The notes: generated by a model from the sequence alone, not told the origin. 64,000 nt of DNA from JAHEEL01 sp963836085 (GCA_963836085.1 CAWIHT010000011.1:248001-312000), one strand, 5' to 3'; numbered from the stretch's first letter, positions 24,551 to 34,565 are shown. Program-made: numbers and translations.

Positions 24551-25300
24551 CTAGTTCTGGGCGAGACGGTCGGCGAGCGCGGGGATGACCGTTCCTGCAT
24601 CACCATCGACGAGGACGGCAGCGCGAGCATCGTGGTCCGTCCGGCCCCGGTTGACGATGACCATCGGTTCGCCGCGATCGACGACCTCGAGCGGGACGAA
24701 TGCTGCGGGGTAGACGCTGAGCGTGGAGCCGATGACGAGGACGGCGTCGGCGCTCTCGGCCATGTTCCAGGCGCGGATCGTCGCCTCCGGTGGGAGCTGC
24801 TCTCCGAAGTACACGACCCGGGTCTTCAGGATGCCTCCGCAATCGAGGCACTCTGGGTCGACGACACCGGCATCCCAGCGTTCTTCGACGGCGGAGAAGC
24901 GGGGTTCGGCGCCACATGAAATGCAATGGATGCGGCGGGCGTTTCCGTGCACCTCGACCAGCGAATCCGGTCCGAGTCCTGCCGCCGCATGGAGGCCATC
25001 GATGTTCTGGGTGACGACCCCGATCAGGCGTCCCATGTCCCAGAGTCGGGTGACGGCCCGGTGTGCATCATTGGGTTCTGCGTCGAGGTACGGGGAGTGG
25101 AAGCGCTTCCCCCAGGTGTCGATGCGGAAGACCGGATCGTTCACGTATCGATCATAGGTGTAGTCGCCGGGGTCGAAGCGCTTCCAGAGTCCTTGGGGCC
25201 CTCGATAGTCGGGAATCCCGGATTCGGTCGAGATGCCGGCACCCGTGAACACGAGGATCCGTGTCCGGTCTGAAAGTGTCTCTACGGCCCGTTCGATCAT
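24551..25300 (-). CDS. NAD-dependent protein deacylase, Sir2 family
   Basis: 249 residues. Bacterial sirtuin: VFTGAGISTESGIPDYRG, VVTQNIDGLHAAAG with catalytic His in LVEVHGNARR, a four-Cys zinc site (CISC ... CLDC) and VIGSTLSVYPA. It removes acyl groups from lysines using NAD+. The ATG at 25300 lies 11 nt after the upstream gene's stop; the long open frame further upstream is not similar to the family. It is probably cotranscribed with the 158-residue protein before it and with the ThiF gene after it. Confidence 0.93.
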   Translation of the reverse strand: MIERAVETLSDRTRILVFTGAGISTESGIPDYRGPQGLWKRFDPGDYTYDRYVNDPVFRIDTWGKRFHSPYLDAEPNDAHRAVTRLWDMGRLIGVVTQNIDGLHAAAGLGPDSLVEVHGNARRIHCISCGAEPRFSAVEERWDAGVVDPECLDCGGILKTRVVYFGEQLPPEATIRAWNMAESADAVLVIGSTLSVYPAAFVPLEVVDRGEPMVIVNRGRTDHDARAAVLVDGDAGTVIPALADRLAQN

Positions 25301-25311
25301 GGACCCAGTGT

Positions 25312-25788
25312 TCAGTCTCCCGCGACCGTGCGCAAGTCGGCGAGTGCCCTTCGGTGCTCCCGCTTGAGTGAAGGAGGCATCCGTCGAACGTGGCAGTTCG
25401 GCAGCGGTGGGACCGAGATGCTTGCGAGCAAGCGGCCATGGCTCCACGAGACGAGGCCCTCGCGGGCAAGGAGTCCGGTGCTGGTCGGGAGGAGGAGGGA
25501 GCGGCCGCGTTGTGCGGCGACGGCGAGACGCATCAGGTCGGCGACCGCCCCCGAACCGATCGCCGCCGTCCAGAATCTCCGCACGTAGGGATGCTGGGTC
25601 GGGAACCCCTCGGGGTCCTTCTCCCAGAGGGTCGGCGTGATCATGCGGCGTTTGGACGCGGTCGGACGAGAAGCATCGACGGGGAGAACGGCGACGCCCG
25701 GATGTGGCGCGGGTACCCCGGAACGGGTGGGAGGACGAGCACTGTTGCGGGGAACGGATCCGGGCGCCGCCGTGACTGGGACTGACAT
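25312..25788 (-). CDS. Conserved-looking protein of unknown function
   Basis: 158 residues. The first 48 are Pro/Arg-rich; from there it looks folded (TLWEKDPEGFPTQHPYVRRF, GSGAVADLMRLAVAAQRG, LLAREGLVSWSH). I do not recognise it. The ATG at 25788 is preceded by the best promoter in the window: TTGACC, 18 nt, TATGTA, then 6 nt to the ATG. It heads a transcript with sir2 and the rhodanese-ThiF gene. An alternative start at 25644 would give 110 residues. Confidence 0.6.
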   Translation of the reverse strand: MSVPVTAAPGSVPRNSARPPTRSGVPAPHPGVAVLPVDASRPTASKRRMITPTLWEKDPEGFPTQHPYVRRFWTAAIGSGAVADLMRLAVAAQRGRSLLLPTSTGLLAREGLVSWSHGRLLASISVPPLPNCHVRRMPPSLKREHRRALADLRTVAGD

Positions 25789-25794
25789 GCCCTA

Positions 25795-25824
25795 TACATA
25801 TCAACTAACCACAAGAGAGGTCAA
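25795..25824 (-). promoter_or_regulatory. Promoter of the unknown gene-sir2-ThiF transcript
   Basis: TTGACC (25824-25819), 18-nt spacer and TATGTA (25800-25795) lie in an AT-rich spacer unlike its surroundings. The ATG is 6 nt downstream, so the message would be leaderless or nearly so. Confidence 0.65.
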
Positions 25825-25855
25825 GAATCACGGATTAGGTCGCGAAAGATTGCGT

Positions 25856-27622
25856 TCAGTCTCCGACGGCAGACCCGGTCTGGACGGACCACAGCGAGTG
25901 GTAGATGCCCGGGTGATCGACCAACTCGCGGTGGGTGCCGGACTCGACGATCGACCCGGCGCTGATGACGTAGATGCGATCGGCGTGCCGGATCGTCGAG
26001 AGGCGGTGCGCGATCACGACGACGGTCCGGTTGTGGGCAACCCGGGCCAGCGACCGCTGAATCGCCGCCTCGGTCTCGTTGTCCACGGCAGACGTCGCCT
26101 CATCGAGCAACAGGACGGGGGAGTCGGTGAGCAGGGCCCTGGCGATCGAGAGGCGCTGCCGCTGCCCGCCGGAGAGCTTCTGACCTCGCTCGCCGACGAT
26201 CGTGCTGTAGCCGTCCGGCATCGACTCGATGAACTCGTTGGCCTCGGCGGTCTCGGCCGCCCGCCTGATCTGGTCTCCGGTGGCGTCCGGCATCCCGTAC
26301 GCGATGTTCTCGGCGACCGTCCCGTGGAAGAGGAACACATCTTGGGAGACCAGCGCCATCCCGCGACGCAGGCCCGAGCGCTGGAGGCTCCGCACGTCAA
26401 CACCGTCGAGGGTCACGGTGCCCGAATCCGGATCGTAGAACCGAAGGAGGAGCTTGATGAGCGTCGTCTTGCCCGATCCGGTTGGCCCGACAAACGCCGT
26501 GGTCTGTCCTGCAGGAATCTCGATGGAGATGTCGCGGAGCACCGGGTGCCCGTCGGTGTATGAGAAGGTCACCGCGTCGAGGGCGATCGAACCCTTGACC
26601 GGTTGGGGTTCGAGCGGACCGTCGTGGAGTCTCGGTGGCGTGTCGAGCACGGCGAAGATCCGCTTCGACGATGCCATCGCACGCTGGTAGAGATCGAACG
26701 TCTGCCCGAGGCGCGTCAGCGGCCACAACAGTCGCTGAGTGAGGAACACCATCACCGAGTAGAGCCCAACGCTGAGTCCGCCATCGAGAACCAGGAAGCC
26801 GCCCCAGACCAGCGTCGCTGTGAATCCGACGAGGATCGCGATCCTGATGAGCGGAGAGAACGCAGACGACAACCGGATGGCGTCCTTGTTGGCAGTGCGA
26901 TACCGGTCGCTCTCGAGCGTGATCCGGGCGGTCTCGCGTTCCTCGGCCGTGAATGCCTTGATGGTCGCAACACCGCTGATGTTGTTCGCAAGCTGTGAGT
27001 TGATCACGGCCGCCTGATCTCGCACAACCTCGTACCGCGGCTCGATCCGGCGCTGGAATCGGAACGATCCCCAAATGATCACCGGCACCGGGAGGAAGGC
27101 CAGCCATGCCACGGACGGCGCGATGATGAAGAACGAGATGCCGATCAGGAGAACCGTCGTGAACAAGGCGATCACCTCATTGGCCCCGATGTCGAGGAAT
27201 CGCTCGAGTTGGTTCACATCGTCGTTCAGGACGGCCATGAGGTCGCCGGAGCGCCGGTCCTCGAAGTAGCCGACCTCGAGACCCTGTACGTGGGCGTAGG
27301 TATCGACTCGCAGGTCGTGTTGCACCGTCTGGGCGAGATTGCGCCATGCGATGCCCTGGAGGTACTCGAAGATGGACTCGAGGGCCCAGACCACGAAGGT
27401 GATCGCGGCAAGCAGGACGAGTTGCGCTCGTGGGTCTTCGATCCCGAATGACGCCAGGAAGGAATCCTCCTGGCGGACGACGACGTCAACGGCCATGCCG
27501 ATCAGGAATGGAGGGGCGATGTCTACGGCCTTGTTGAGGAACGACCAGAGCACCGCGGCTGCAATCCGGCCTCGGTAGGGCCGCGCGTAGTGCCAGAGGC
27601 GGGTGAGCGGTGTGTCCTGCAT
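25856..27622 (-). CDS. ABC transporter, fused permease and ATPase
   Basis: 588 residues. An exporter half-transporter: six membrane helices over roughly residues 20-310, then a nucleotide-binding domain with Walker A VGPTGSGKTTLIK, Q-loop, signature LSGGQRQRLSIARALL, Walker B VLLLDEATSAVD and the H-loop IAHRLSTI. It is likely a homodimer exporting lipid or drug; substrate unknown. The start at 27622 follows TAGCCT by 8 nt; the frame is open further upstream but that part runs into the preceding PBP gene. Confidence 0.93.
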   Translation of the reverse strand: MQDTPLTRLWHYARPYRGRIAAAVLWSFLNKAVDIAPPFLIGMAVDVVVRQEDSFLASFGIEDPRAQLVLLAAITFVVWALESIFEYLQGIAWRNLAQTVQHDLRVDTYAHVQGLEVGYFEDRRSGDLMAVLNDDVNQLERFLDIGANEVIALFTTVLLIGISFFIIAPSVAWLAFLPVPVIIWGSFRFQRRIEPRYEVVRDQAAVINSQLANNISGVATIKAFTAEERETARITLESDRYRTANKDAIRLSSAFSPLIRIAILVGFTATLVWGGFLVLDGGLSVGLYSVMVFLTQRLLWPLTRLGQTFDLYQRAMASSKRIFAVLDTPPRLHDGPLEPQPVKGSIALDAVTFSYTDGHPVLRDISIEIPAGQTTAFVGPTGSGKTTLIKLLLRFYDPDSGTVTLDGVDVRSLQRSGLRRGMALVSQDVFLFHGTVAENIAYGMPDATGDQIRRAAETAEANEFIESMPDGYSTIVGERGQKLSGGQRQRLSIARALLTDSPVLLLDEATSAVDNETEAAIQRSLARVAHNRTVVVIAHRLSTIRHADRIYVISAGSIVESGTHRELVDHPGIYHSLWSVQTGSAVGD

Positions 27623-27630
27623 GAGCGGCG

Positions 27631-27636
27631 AGGCTA
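27631..27636 (-). promoter_or_regulatory. -10 box of the ABC transporter, leaderless arrangement
   Basis: TAGCCT, 8 nt, ATG at 27622, only 16 bp from the end of the PBP gene. The transporter may thus have its own promoter. Confidence 0.4.
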
Positions 27637-27651
27637 CCCAGCCGGCTCGAT

Positions 27652-30150
27652 CTACCCGCTGGGCTTCTGACCGACGATCACCCTGATCGATCCACCATCG
27701 GTGATGATCGAACCGGGGGCGGGATCGGTGGCGACAACCCGGTTCCATAGACCCGAGTCGCTGATGGCGACGTACTCGATCGTCCACTCGACGTCGACGT
27801 CGTTCTCTTCGCGGAACGCGTTGAGCGCGTTGGTGACATCGCCGAGGGGGAGTCCGATGAGGTTCGGCACGCGTGCGGGCTCTCGCTGTCCGGTGGAGAC
27901 CAATACGTTGACCGTTGCTCCCTGCCGCAGCGCCGTTCCCGATTGCGGCACGATGTCGATGACCCGGTTCGCCGGCTGGGATGAGGCCACCTCGATGCGG
28001 TCAAGGCGCAGGCCGGCTCCGTAGACCGCGTCCGCCATCTCGTCGCCGGTCAGCCCATTGAGATCCGGGACGACCGTACGCGGAACGATCCGATAGATGT
28101 CCGACCCCACCGGTTCGTCTGGGAAGTCGTCTGCAGGAAGACCGGCGGTCGCGTACTCCATGAACTGCCGCCAGACGGGTGCGGCGACGGTTCCACCAAA
28201 CGCGCGCTGAACCGACTGCTCCTTGCCCTCCAGATCGTTCCACATGGTGAATCGTTCCATCGGGATTGGGCGGTCTGGGTAACCGACCCACACCGTCGTA
28301 GTGAGTTGTGGCACGAAGCCTGCGAACCACACGTCGGTGTGATCGGTCGCCGTTCCCGTCTTCCCTGCCTGAGGCCGGCCGATGTCGGCACGCGCCCCGG
28401 TGCCCTGACTGACGACCTTCTCGAGCGTGCTGACCACAACGGCGCCGACCGAGCGGGCAAGCACAGACTCGCTGCTCACCGTGTGCTGGTAGATCACGGT
28501 TCCGGTCGCGTCGGTGATCCGCTCGATGAGATACGGCTCTACTCGGTCCCCGTAGTTTGCGATCGTCGAGTAGGCCGCTGCCATCTCGAGGGGGCTCACG
28601 GACGCCGCTCCCAGCGTGATCGACGGGTAGGCCTTGAGATACTGGGAGGTGATGCCGAGGCGTCTCGCCGTGTCGACGACCGCTTCCGGGCCGATCGCGT
28701 CGATCACCCGTGCGTAGACGGTGTTGGTCGAGTTGTACGTTGCGGACTCGAGCGTCTGGAGGTCGTGAGCGGCGTTCCCTCCAGCGTTCTCCACGGTCCA
28801 TGTGTTTCCGTCGGCGGAGCATGGATGATCGCACTGGATTACGGCTGGGCTTGACCGGTCCCACAGCGAAGCAAGGGTGACGGGTCGGCCGGATAGATCG
28901 CCGCCTTCGAGGGCGGCGGCAAGCGTGAACGGTTTGAACGCCGAACCGGCGTTGCGTGCTCCGGAACTCGCGAGGTCGTATGGACGCTCACCAGCGTCGA
29001 TATCATCGCCGAAGTCGATGCCGCTCGCGATCACACGGATGGCTCCGGTCTCGTTCTCGATCGTCGCGATCGCACCTGTTGGTCCGTCGTACTCCGGGCG
29101 GAACCACGCGCGCAGGATCCGGTTGGCCTCCGTCTGCAGGTCGTAGTCGACCGTGATCTCGATGTGGAGACCGCCGCCGCCCGTACACGTGCTGTCTGCT
29201 GCCGGACAGCCGAAGAGGGCCCGTTTCCGTTCGGCGTATGAGCTCCCGAGTCCGTAGCCGTCGTTGTCGAGCAGTTCGCGCCGCACCGCCAGCATCACCT
29301 GCGGATCGAGTTCCTCGCGAGTCGAGTGAGGGACGACGCCGAGCGCTGCCGCCTTGGCCGCCGTGCCTTCCGCGGCGGCGGCGTAGCCATTGGCCACCAT
29401 AAGATCGATCGTTCGGTTCCTGACCGCGAACGAATTCTGCGGATTGTGGCGCGGGTGGTAGATGGTGGGATTCCTGATCGGGGTGACCAGCGTTGCGGCT
29501 TCGGCCAGGGTGAGTTCGTCGAGGTCCTTGTCGAAGTACTCCTGGGCGGCAGCCTGAACCCCGTATGCGTTGGAACCGAAATAGACCGAGTTGGCATAGA
29601 ACTCGAGGATCTGATCCTTCGAATACCGTTCCTCGAGCTCCGCAGCAACTTGTGCCTCGCAGATCTTCCGTTCGAGGGTCGGGTCACTCGTCAGGTAGGT
29701 CTGTTTCACGACCTGCTGGGTGATCGTTGAGGCCCCGGTCTCCGCCCCCCGGAGTGCGGAACCGAGGATCGCTTTGAAGTCGACGCCCTCGTGTTCGTAG
29801 AAAGCGTTGTCCTCAGCGGAGAGCAGTGCGCCGAGGACGAGGTCCGGTATCTCCTCGAGTGCGACTGGCTGGCTGTTGCGTTCGGAGAGTTTCCCGAGTT
29901 CGACGCGGTCTGCCGTCGTTACTCGCGAGAGCCGTGAGACATCGGGGAACGAAAGGTCCATGGCGGCGACGTCACAGAAGTAGCGCTCCTCGACATCCTC
30001 AACGGTGCCGAGTGCCGCATTCGATCCGAGGAACCCGAACAGGCCGAACCAGCCGGCTCCGATGACGGTGACGACCGCGAGCATGATCAGCGCCGGCACA
30101 CGCTTCCGTGTCCGATCCAAACGATGGACCTCGTGGATGTTCGGTTCCAT
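27652..30150 (-). CDS. Class A penicillin-binding protein with PASTA domains
   Basis: 832 residues. N-terminal membrane helix at about 18-43; glycosyltransferase 51 domain with SAEDNAFYEHEGVDF and GASTITQQVVKQ; transpeptidase domain with SxxK in GSAFKPFT, SxN in STN and KTGTATDHTD; two PASTA repeats at the C-terminus, each about 65 residues. A bifunctional enzyme that polymerises and crosslinks peptidoglycan on the outer face. It resembles PonA-type enzymes of actinobacteria. Divergent from the methylmalonyl-CoA mutase gene. Confidence 0.95.
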   Translation of the reverse strand: MEPNIHEVHRLDRTRKRVPALIMLAVVTVIGAGWFGLFGFLGSNAALGTVEDVEERYFCDVAAMDLSFPDVSRLSRVTTADRVELGKLSERNSQPVALEEIPDLVLGALLSAEDNAFYEHEGVDFKAILGSALRGAETGASTITQQVVKQTYLTSDPTLERKICEAQVAAELEERYSKDQILEFYANSVYFGSNAYGVQAAAQEYFDKDLDELTLAEAATLVTPIRNPTIYHPRHNPQNSFAVRNRTIDLMVANGYAAAAEGTAAKAAALGVVPHSTREELDPQVMLAVRRELLDNDGYGLGSSYAERKRALFGCPAADSTCTGGGGLHIEITVDYDLQTEANRILRAWFRPEYDGPTGAIATIENETGAIRVIASGIDFGDDIDAGERPYDLASSGARNAGSAFKPFTLAAALEGGDLSGRPVTLASLWDRSSPAVIQCDHPCSADGNTWTVENAGGNAAHDLQTLESATYNSTNTVYARVIDAIGPEAVVDTARRLGITSQYLKAYPSITLGAASVSPLEMAAAYSTIANYGDRVEPYLIERITDATGTVIYQHTVSSESVLARSVGAVVVSTLEKVVSQGTGARADIGRPQAGKTGTATDHTDVWFAGFVPQLTTTVWVGYPDRPIPMERFTMWNDLEGKEQSVQRAFGGTVAAPVWRQFMEYATAGLPADDFPDEPVGSDIYRIVPRTVVPDLNGLTGDEMADAVYGAGLRLDRIEVASSQPANRVIDIVPQSGTALRQGATVNVLVSTGQREPARVPNLIGLPLGDVTNALNAFREENDVDVEWTIEYVAISDSGLWNRVVATDPAPGSIITDGGSIRVIVGQKPSG

Positions 30151-30252
30151 GTTGTAAGAGACGTATCCCGTTCGCCACGCGTTCCCGCAGGTAGCATCGA
30201 ACCCGCAGGAAAAGCATAGGAACAGACCCCCGATAGACCCTGGACTCTCACG

Positions 30253-31809
30253 ATGAGCGACTCACCCCGCCTCAGCTACGGACCGGACGATCTGCGGTCC
30301 TGGAACCCTGAGGAGGCCCTCGGTGCGCCGGGGACCTATCCGTTCACCCGCGGACCGTATCCGTCGATGTACACCGGCCGTCTGTGGACGATGCGCCAGT
30401 ACGCCGGGTTCGGAGACGCCACGGACACCAACACGCGGTTCCACACCCTGCTCGAAGCCGGTCAGACCGGCCTCTCGGTCGCCTTCGATCTGCCGACGCA
30501 GATGGGTCTCGATTCGGATGACGAGATGGCGGCAGGCGAGGTCGGGAAGGTCGGCGTCGCGATCGACTCGATCGAAGACATGCGGCTCCTGTTCGACCGG
30601 ATTCCGCTCGGTGAGGTCACAACGTCGATGACGATCAATGCCACCGCGCCGATCCTGCTTCTCCTCTACCAACTCGTGGCCGAAGAACAGGGCGTCGACC
30701 CTCGCGAGGTGCGCGGCACCATCCAGAACGACATCCTGAAGGAGTACATCGCACGGGGGACCTACATCTATCCGGTGGCACCGTCGATGCGGTTGATCAC
30801 CGACGTCTTCTCCTACTGCGCCGACGAATTGCCGAAGTGGAACACGATCTCGATCAGCGGCTATCACATCCGAGAGGCAGGATCGACGGCTGCGCAGGAG
30901 ATTGCATTCACGATCGCGAACGGCCTTGCCTATGTCGAAGCCGCTCAGGAGGCCGGACTCGATGTCGATGTGTTCGCCCCGCGTCTCTCGTTCTTCTGGA
31001 ACTCACACAACGGCCTTTTTGAAGAAGCAGCGAAGTTCCGCGCCGCGCGGCGACTCTGGGCCAGGCTGATGAAGGACCGCGTCGGCGCCGTCTCTCCCGA
31101 ATCCTGGCGGATGCGATTCCACACGCAGACCGCGGGTTCCACCCTCACGGCACAACAACCGGAGAACAACATCGTTCGAACGGCCTATCAGGCGCTCGCA
31201 GCGGTTCTCGGAGGGACGCAGTCGCTGCATACCAACTCCTACGACGAGGCACTCGGCCTCCCGACCGAAGACGCGGTGATGATCGCGCTCCGTACCCAGC
31301 AGATCCTCGGAAATGAAACGGGTGTGCCCGGTGTCGTCGATCCGCTGGCCGGGTCCTACTTCGTTGAGTCACTCACCGACCGGTTGGAGACGGAGGCACT
31401 CGAACTGATCACGCGGATCGACACGCTCGGCGGTGCCGCCGCGGCGATCGATGCCGGATTCCAGCAGCGCGAGATCGAGGATGCCGCCTACGAGCATGCC
31501 CGTGCCGTCGAGGCGGGAGCCAGCGTGATCGTCGGTGTCAACCGATTCGAGGTCCCGGGCCGTGAAGACCATGACGTGCTGCGGGTCGATCCAACGGTCG
31601 AGACCGGGCAGATCGGCAGGCTCGGCGAACTTCGGAGCCGTCGCGACGGGGGTGCGGTCGATGCCGCCCTGGCAACGCTGAGAGATCAAGCGGCGGGCGA
31701 GGGCAACCTTCTCTATCCGATGCGGGAGGCACTCAGCTTCGGTGCCACGCTTGGCGAGGTCTCTTCGACGCTCGGTACGGTCTTCGGGCGGTACCGTCAG
31801 GCCGGGTGA
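30253..31809 (+). CDS. Methylmalonyl-CoA mutase-type large subunit
   Basis: 518 residues. It carries the TIM-barrel substrate domain only: PSMYTGRLWTMRQYAGF, GLSVAFDLPTQMG, TISISGYHIREAGSTA, RFHTQTAGSTLTAQQ and SLHTNSYDEALGLP. The C-terminal cobalamin-binding domain of single-chain mutases (about 730 residues) is absent, so a separate B12-binding subunit must be encoded elsewhere. The sequence resembles two-component methylmalonyl-CoA mutase alpha subunits, but isobutyryl- or hydroxyisobutyryl-type mutases share this form, so the substrate is not certain. Neighbouring carboxylase genes favour methylmalonyl-CoA. No B12-binding subunit or epimerase is seen nearby. Confidence 0.9.
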   Translation: MSDSPRLSYGPDDLRSWNPEEALGAPGTYPFTRGPYPSMYTGRLWTMRQYAGFGDATDTNTRFHTLLEAGQTGLSVAFDLPTQMGLDSDDEMAAGEVGKVGVAIDSIEDMRLLFDRIPLGEVTTSMTINATAPILLLLYQLVAEEQGVDPREVRGTIQNDILKEYIARGTYIYPVAPSMRLITDVFSYCADELPKWNTISISGYHIREAGSTAAQEIAFTIANGLAYVEAAQEAGLDVDVFAPRLSFFWNSHNGLFEEAAKFRAARRLWARLMKDRVGAVSPESWRMRFHTQTAGSTLTAQQPENNIVRTAYQALAAVLGGTQSLHTNSYDEALGLPTEDAVMIALRTQQILGNETGVPGVVDPLAGSYFVESLTDRLETEALELITRIDTLGGAAAAIDAGFQQREIEDAAYEHARAVEAGASVIVGVNRFEVPGREDHDVLRVDPTVETGQIGRLGELRSRRDGGAVDAALATLRDQAAGEGNLLYPMREALSFGATLGEVSSTLGTVFGRYRQAG

Positions 31810-31835
31810 ACGCCAGCGGTTCGGCGGCCGTCCAG

Positions 31836-33590
31836 CTACTTGATGATCATCAACACGGCGCCCGGTGTCACTGTGTCGCCGGGCTGGACGCGGAGGTCGA
31901 CGATCTCACCGTCGATGGGTGCCTTGATCTCGTTCTCCATCTTCATCGCCTCGAGCACGCAGACCGGTTCGTCGGCGCGAACAGCCTCGCCTGCGGCGTG
32001 GTGGACTTTGACGATCGTTCCCTGCATCGGGGCGACGACCAATCCCTCCTCGGTACCCGCAGCACCCTGTTTGCTGAGCTTGGGCGCCTTGCGGCGAGGG
32101 GCCGGCCGCTGACCGGAGCCGGTCGAAGCGATGACCTGTGACCAGTACTTCACCTCGAAGCGGCGTCCACCGACCTCGACCGTGATCTCCCGCTCCTGGA
32201 GTTCCTCATCTTCAGGGATCGCCGGAGAGCCCGGGGTCGCGAGATCGCTGAAGTCCATCGTGTCCTCGACGAGCCTCGTGTGAATGTTGCCCGCAGCGAA
32301 GTCGGCTCCCTCGAGGATCCGCAGATGGGCGGGGATGGTCGTCTCGACACCCTCGATTGTGAACTCGCGCAGAGCCCGGATCGAGCGTCGAATGGCTTCG
32401 TCCCGGTCGCGTCCTCTGACGATGAGCTTCGCGATCAGGTTGTCGTAGTACTGCGAGATGCGGGCGCCTTGGCAGACACCGCTATCGACACGAACCCACG
32501 GTCCCGCCGGTTCGCGGTAGGTCGACAGCTTCCCTGGGGTTGGCAGGAAGCCGGCAGACGGGTCCTCGGCATTGATCCGGAACTCGATGACGTGGCCGCG
32601 TCGGTCCACCGAGTCGAACGTGAGGCGTTCACCCGCAGCAACACGGAGTTGCTCGGCGACGAGATCGATGCCGGTGTTCTCCTCCGTGATCGTGTGCTCC
32701 ACCTGGATACGGGTGTTCATCTCGAGGAAGAAGAGATCGCCATTGGTGTCCATCAGGAACTCGACGGTTCCGGCGTTGACGTAGCCGGTGGCCCGCGCCA
32801 CGGCGAGTGCGGCTTCGCCGAGTTGTGTGCGTTGGGCATCGGTGAATCCTGGAGCCGGTGTCTCTTCGACGAGCTTCTGGTGACGCCGCTGGAGGGAACA
32901 GTCCCGTTCTCCTAGGAACACGCCGTTCCCGTGCTGATCGAAGATGATCTGGGCTTCGATGTGCCGAGGCGTGTCCAGGTAACGCTCGACGTAGACCTCG
33001 GGATTGGAGAACCACGCCTCCGCTTCGCGTCGTGCGCTGTCAAAGGCCGCTTCGAGATCGCCCGGTTCATGGACCACCTTCAGGCCCTTGCCGCCGCCCC
33101 CGTGGGCCGCCTTGATCGCAACCGGGTAGCCGAAACGGTCGGCAAATGCTCGGACCTCATCGACGTTCGTGAGCGGTTCGATCGTGCCGGGAACGGACGC
33201 CACGCCTGCGCGATCGGCAGCTACCCGAGATGCGATCTTGTCGCCCATCGTGATGATCGCCTCGGGCGATGGCCCGACCCAGATCAGGCCGGCATCGGCG
33301 ACGGCCTGGGCGAAGATGGCGTTCTCCGCGAGGAACCCGTACCCGGGATGAACTCCATCGGCTCGGGATTCTTTGGCAACCTCGATGATGCGCGGGATGT
33401 TGAGATATGACTCGGCGGACGGAGCGGGACCGATGTTCCAGGCCTCATCGGCGAGGTTGACGTGCAGGGCGTTCCGATCGAGTTCCGAATAGACGGCGAT
33501 CGTATGGAGGCCGATGTCTTGGGCGGCGCGAATCACGCGTACGGCGATCTCCCCACGATTCGCGATCAGAACTGATTTCACAGCGGTCAT
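31836..33590 (-). CDS. Acyl-CoA carboxylase alpha subunit (biotin carboxylase plus BCCP)
   Basis: 584 residues. Biotin carboxylase domain: KSVLIANRGEIAVRVIRAAQ, the HPGYGFLAEN motif, ATP-grasp glycine loop AAHGGGGKGLKVV and catalytic NTRIQVEHTITEE. A short linker and a C-terminal biotin-carrier domain with LEAMKMENE (biotin Lys550) follow. It carboxylates its biotin for transfer by the beta subunit at 34566. It is convergent with the mutase gene. Likely substrates are acetyl- or propionyl-CoA. Confidence 0.95.
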   Translation of the reverse strand: MTAVKSVLIANRGEIAVRVIRAAQDIGLHTIAVYSELDRNALHVNLADEAWNIGPAPSAESYLNIPRIIEVAKESRADGVHPGYGFLAENAIFAQAVADAGLIWVGPSPEAIITMGDKIASRVAADRAGVASVPGTIEPLTNVDEVRAFADRFGYPVAIKAAHGGGGKGLKVVHEPGDLEAAFDSARREAEAWFSNPEVYVERYLDTPRHIEAQIIFDQHGNGVFLGERDCSLQRRHQKLVEETPAPGFTDAQRTQLGEAALAVARATGYVNAGTVEFLMDTNGDLFFLEMNTRIQVEHTITEENTGIDLVAEQLRVAAGERLTFDSVDRRGHVIEFRINAEDPSAGFLPTPGKLSTYREPAGPWVRVDSGVCQGARISQYYDNLIAKLIVRGRDRDEAIRRSIRALREFTIEGVETTIPAHLRILEGADFAAGNIHTRLVEDTMDFSDLATPGSPAIPEDEELQEREITVEVGGRRFEVKYWSQVIASTGSGQRPAPRRKAPKLSKQGAAGTEEGLVVAPMQGTIVKVHHAAGEAVRADEPVCVLEAMKMENEIKAPIDGEIVDLRVQPGDTVTPGAVLMIIK

Positions 33591-33703
33591 CCTAGGAACG
33601 TCGACTCGAGAACGGCTGGCCGTCTTCGATCCGACCCCGGGTACGACGTCCGGGTTACGAATGACATGGGTACCGGAACTCCTCGCATAGCCTGACGGTC
33701 CTC

Positions 33704-34510
33704 ATGGGTCTCCCCATGCGGTATCCCCGCTTCCTTGTTGTGTTGTTCGCCGCGCTCGGCCTCGCCGCGTCGCCGGCGGTCTCGGCGCGCGCTGCCGACG
33801 CACCGGCGGTCCCAGAAGCCCTTCTCCACGTTGACACGTTGACGGAGATTGCGGCGCAGACTGCGGTGGCCTCTGACCTGGCTCGCCTCGGTGGCGTGGT
33901 GATTGTTCTCGCCGACGAAGTCAACGTGGGTCACGACGAGGCCCACCGCTTGGTCGATGCCTTTGCGACGATGCTCATCGCCGTTGCAGGCGCAGGCGAG
34001 CGGACCGGCGTCCTCGCGATCCCTGAGACCGACCTTCTGATCGACGTGATCCTGCGTGCAGCAGCAACCAACGATCCCGACGCGGCACAGGCGTACGCGA
34101 AGGCGGTCTATCTCGGTGAGCGTTCGGCCGAGGCCAGCGACTTCATCGGAGACGCGGAGCGTGCCGTGGTCGATGCCCTCGCGGGAGCAGTTGGGGGAGC
34201 CGACGCCGATCCGGTCACCCGGTGGCGTCCACTGGTCGAGGAGTACTTCCCCAGGGACTTGGTTGACCAGGCGCTGGCGATCATCGAATGTGAATCCAAC
34301 GGCGATCCCGCTGCACGGAACCCGCGGAGCAGCGCAACCGGCCTGTTCCAGTTCCTCAGCCGAACCTGGGAGAACGCGTCCGGACCGGCAGGATTCGAGG
34401 GCGCCTCGCCGCTCGACCCCGAGGCAAACGTCGCCGCGGCCGCGTGGCTCGTCGACTACTCGCTCGATGCCGGGCATTCTGCGTGGAAGCACTGGACATG
34501 TCGGCCCTGA
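33704..34510 (+). CDS. Secreted lytic transglycosylase-like protein
   Basis: 268 residues. A signal peptide spans about residues 1-30 (ends near SARAADAP). The C-terminal domain looks like SLT: LAIIECESNGDPAARNP with the catalytic Glu in context IECESNG, then SSATGLFQFLSRTWE and AAAAWLVDYSL. The middle of about 140 residues is helical and unassigned. It probably cleaves peptidoglycan. An alternative start is the Met five codons in. TAGCCT lies 10 nt before the ATG. Confidence 0.8.
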   Translation: MGLPMRYPRFLVVLFAALGLAASPAVSARAADAPAVPEALLHVDTLTEIAAQTAVASDLARLGGVVIVLADEVNVGHDEAHRLVDAFATMLIAVAGAGERTGVLAIPETDLLIDVILRAAATNDPDAAQAYAKAVYLGERSAEASDFIGDAERAVVDALAGAVGGADADPVTRWRPLVEEYFPRDLVDQALAIIECESNGDPAARNPRSSATGLFQFLSRTWENASGPAGFEGASPLDPEANVAAAAWLVDYSLDAGHSAWKHWTCRP

Positions 34511-34565
34511 AACGCGTTCGGTCGCACTGGTCGGGTCTCGCGATCGATGCTTCGGGCTGGTGCGT

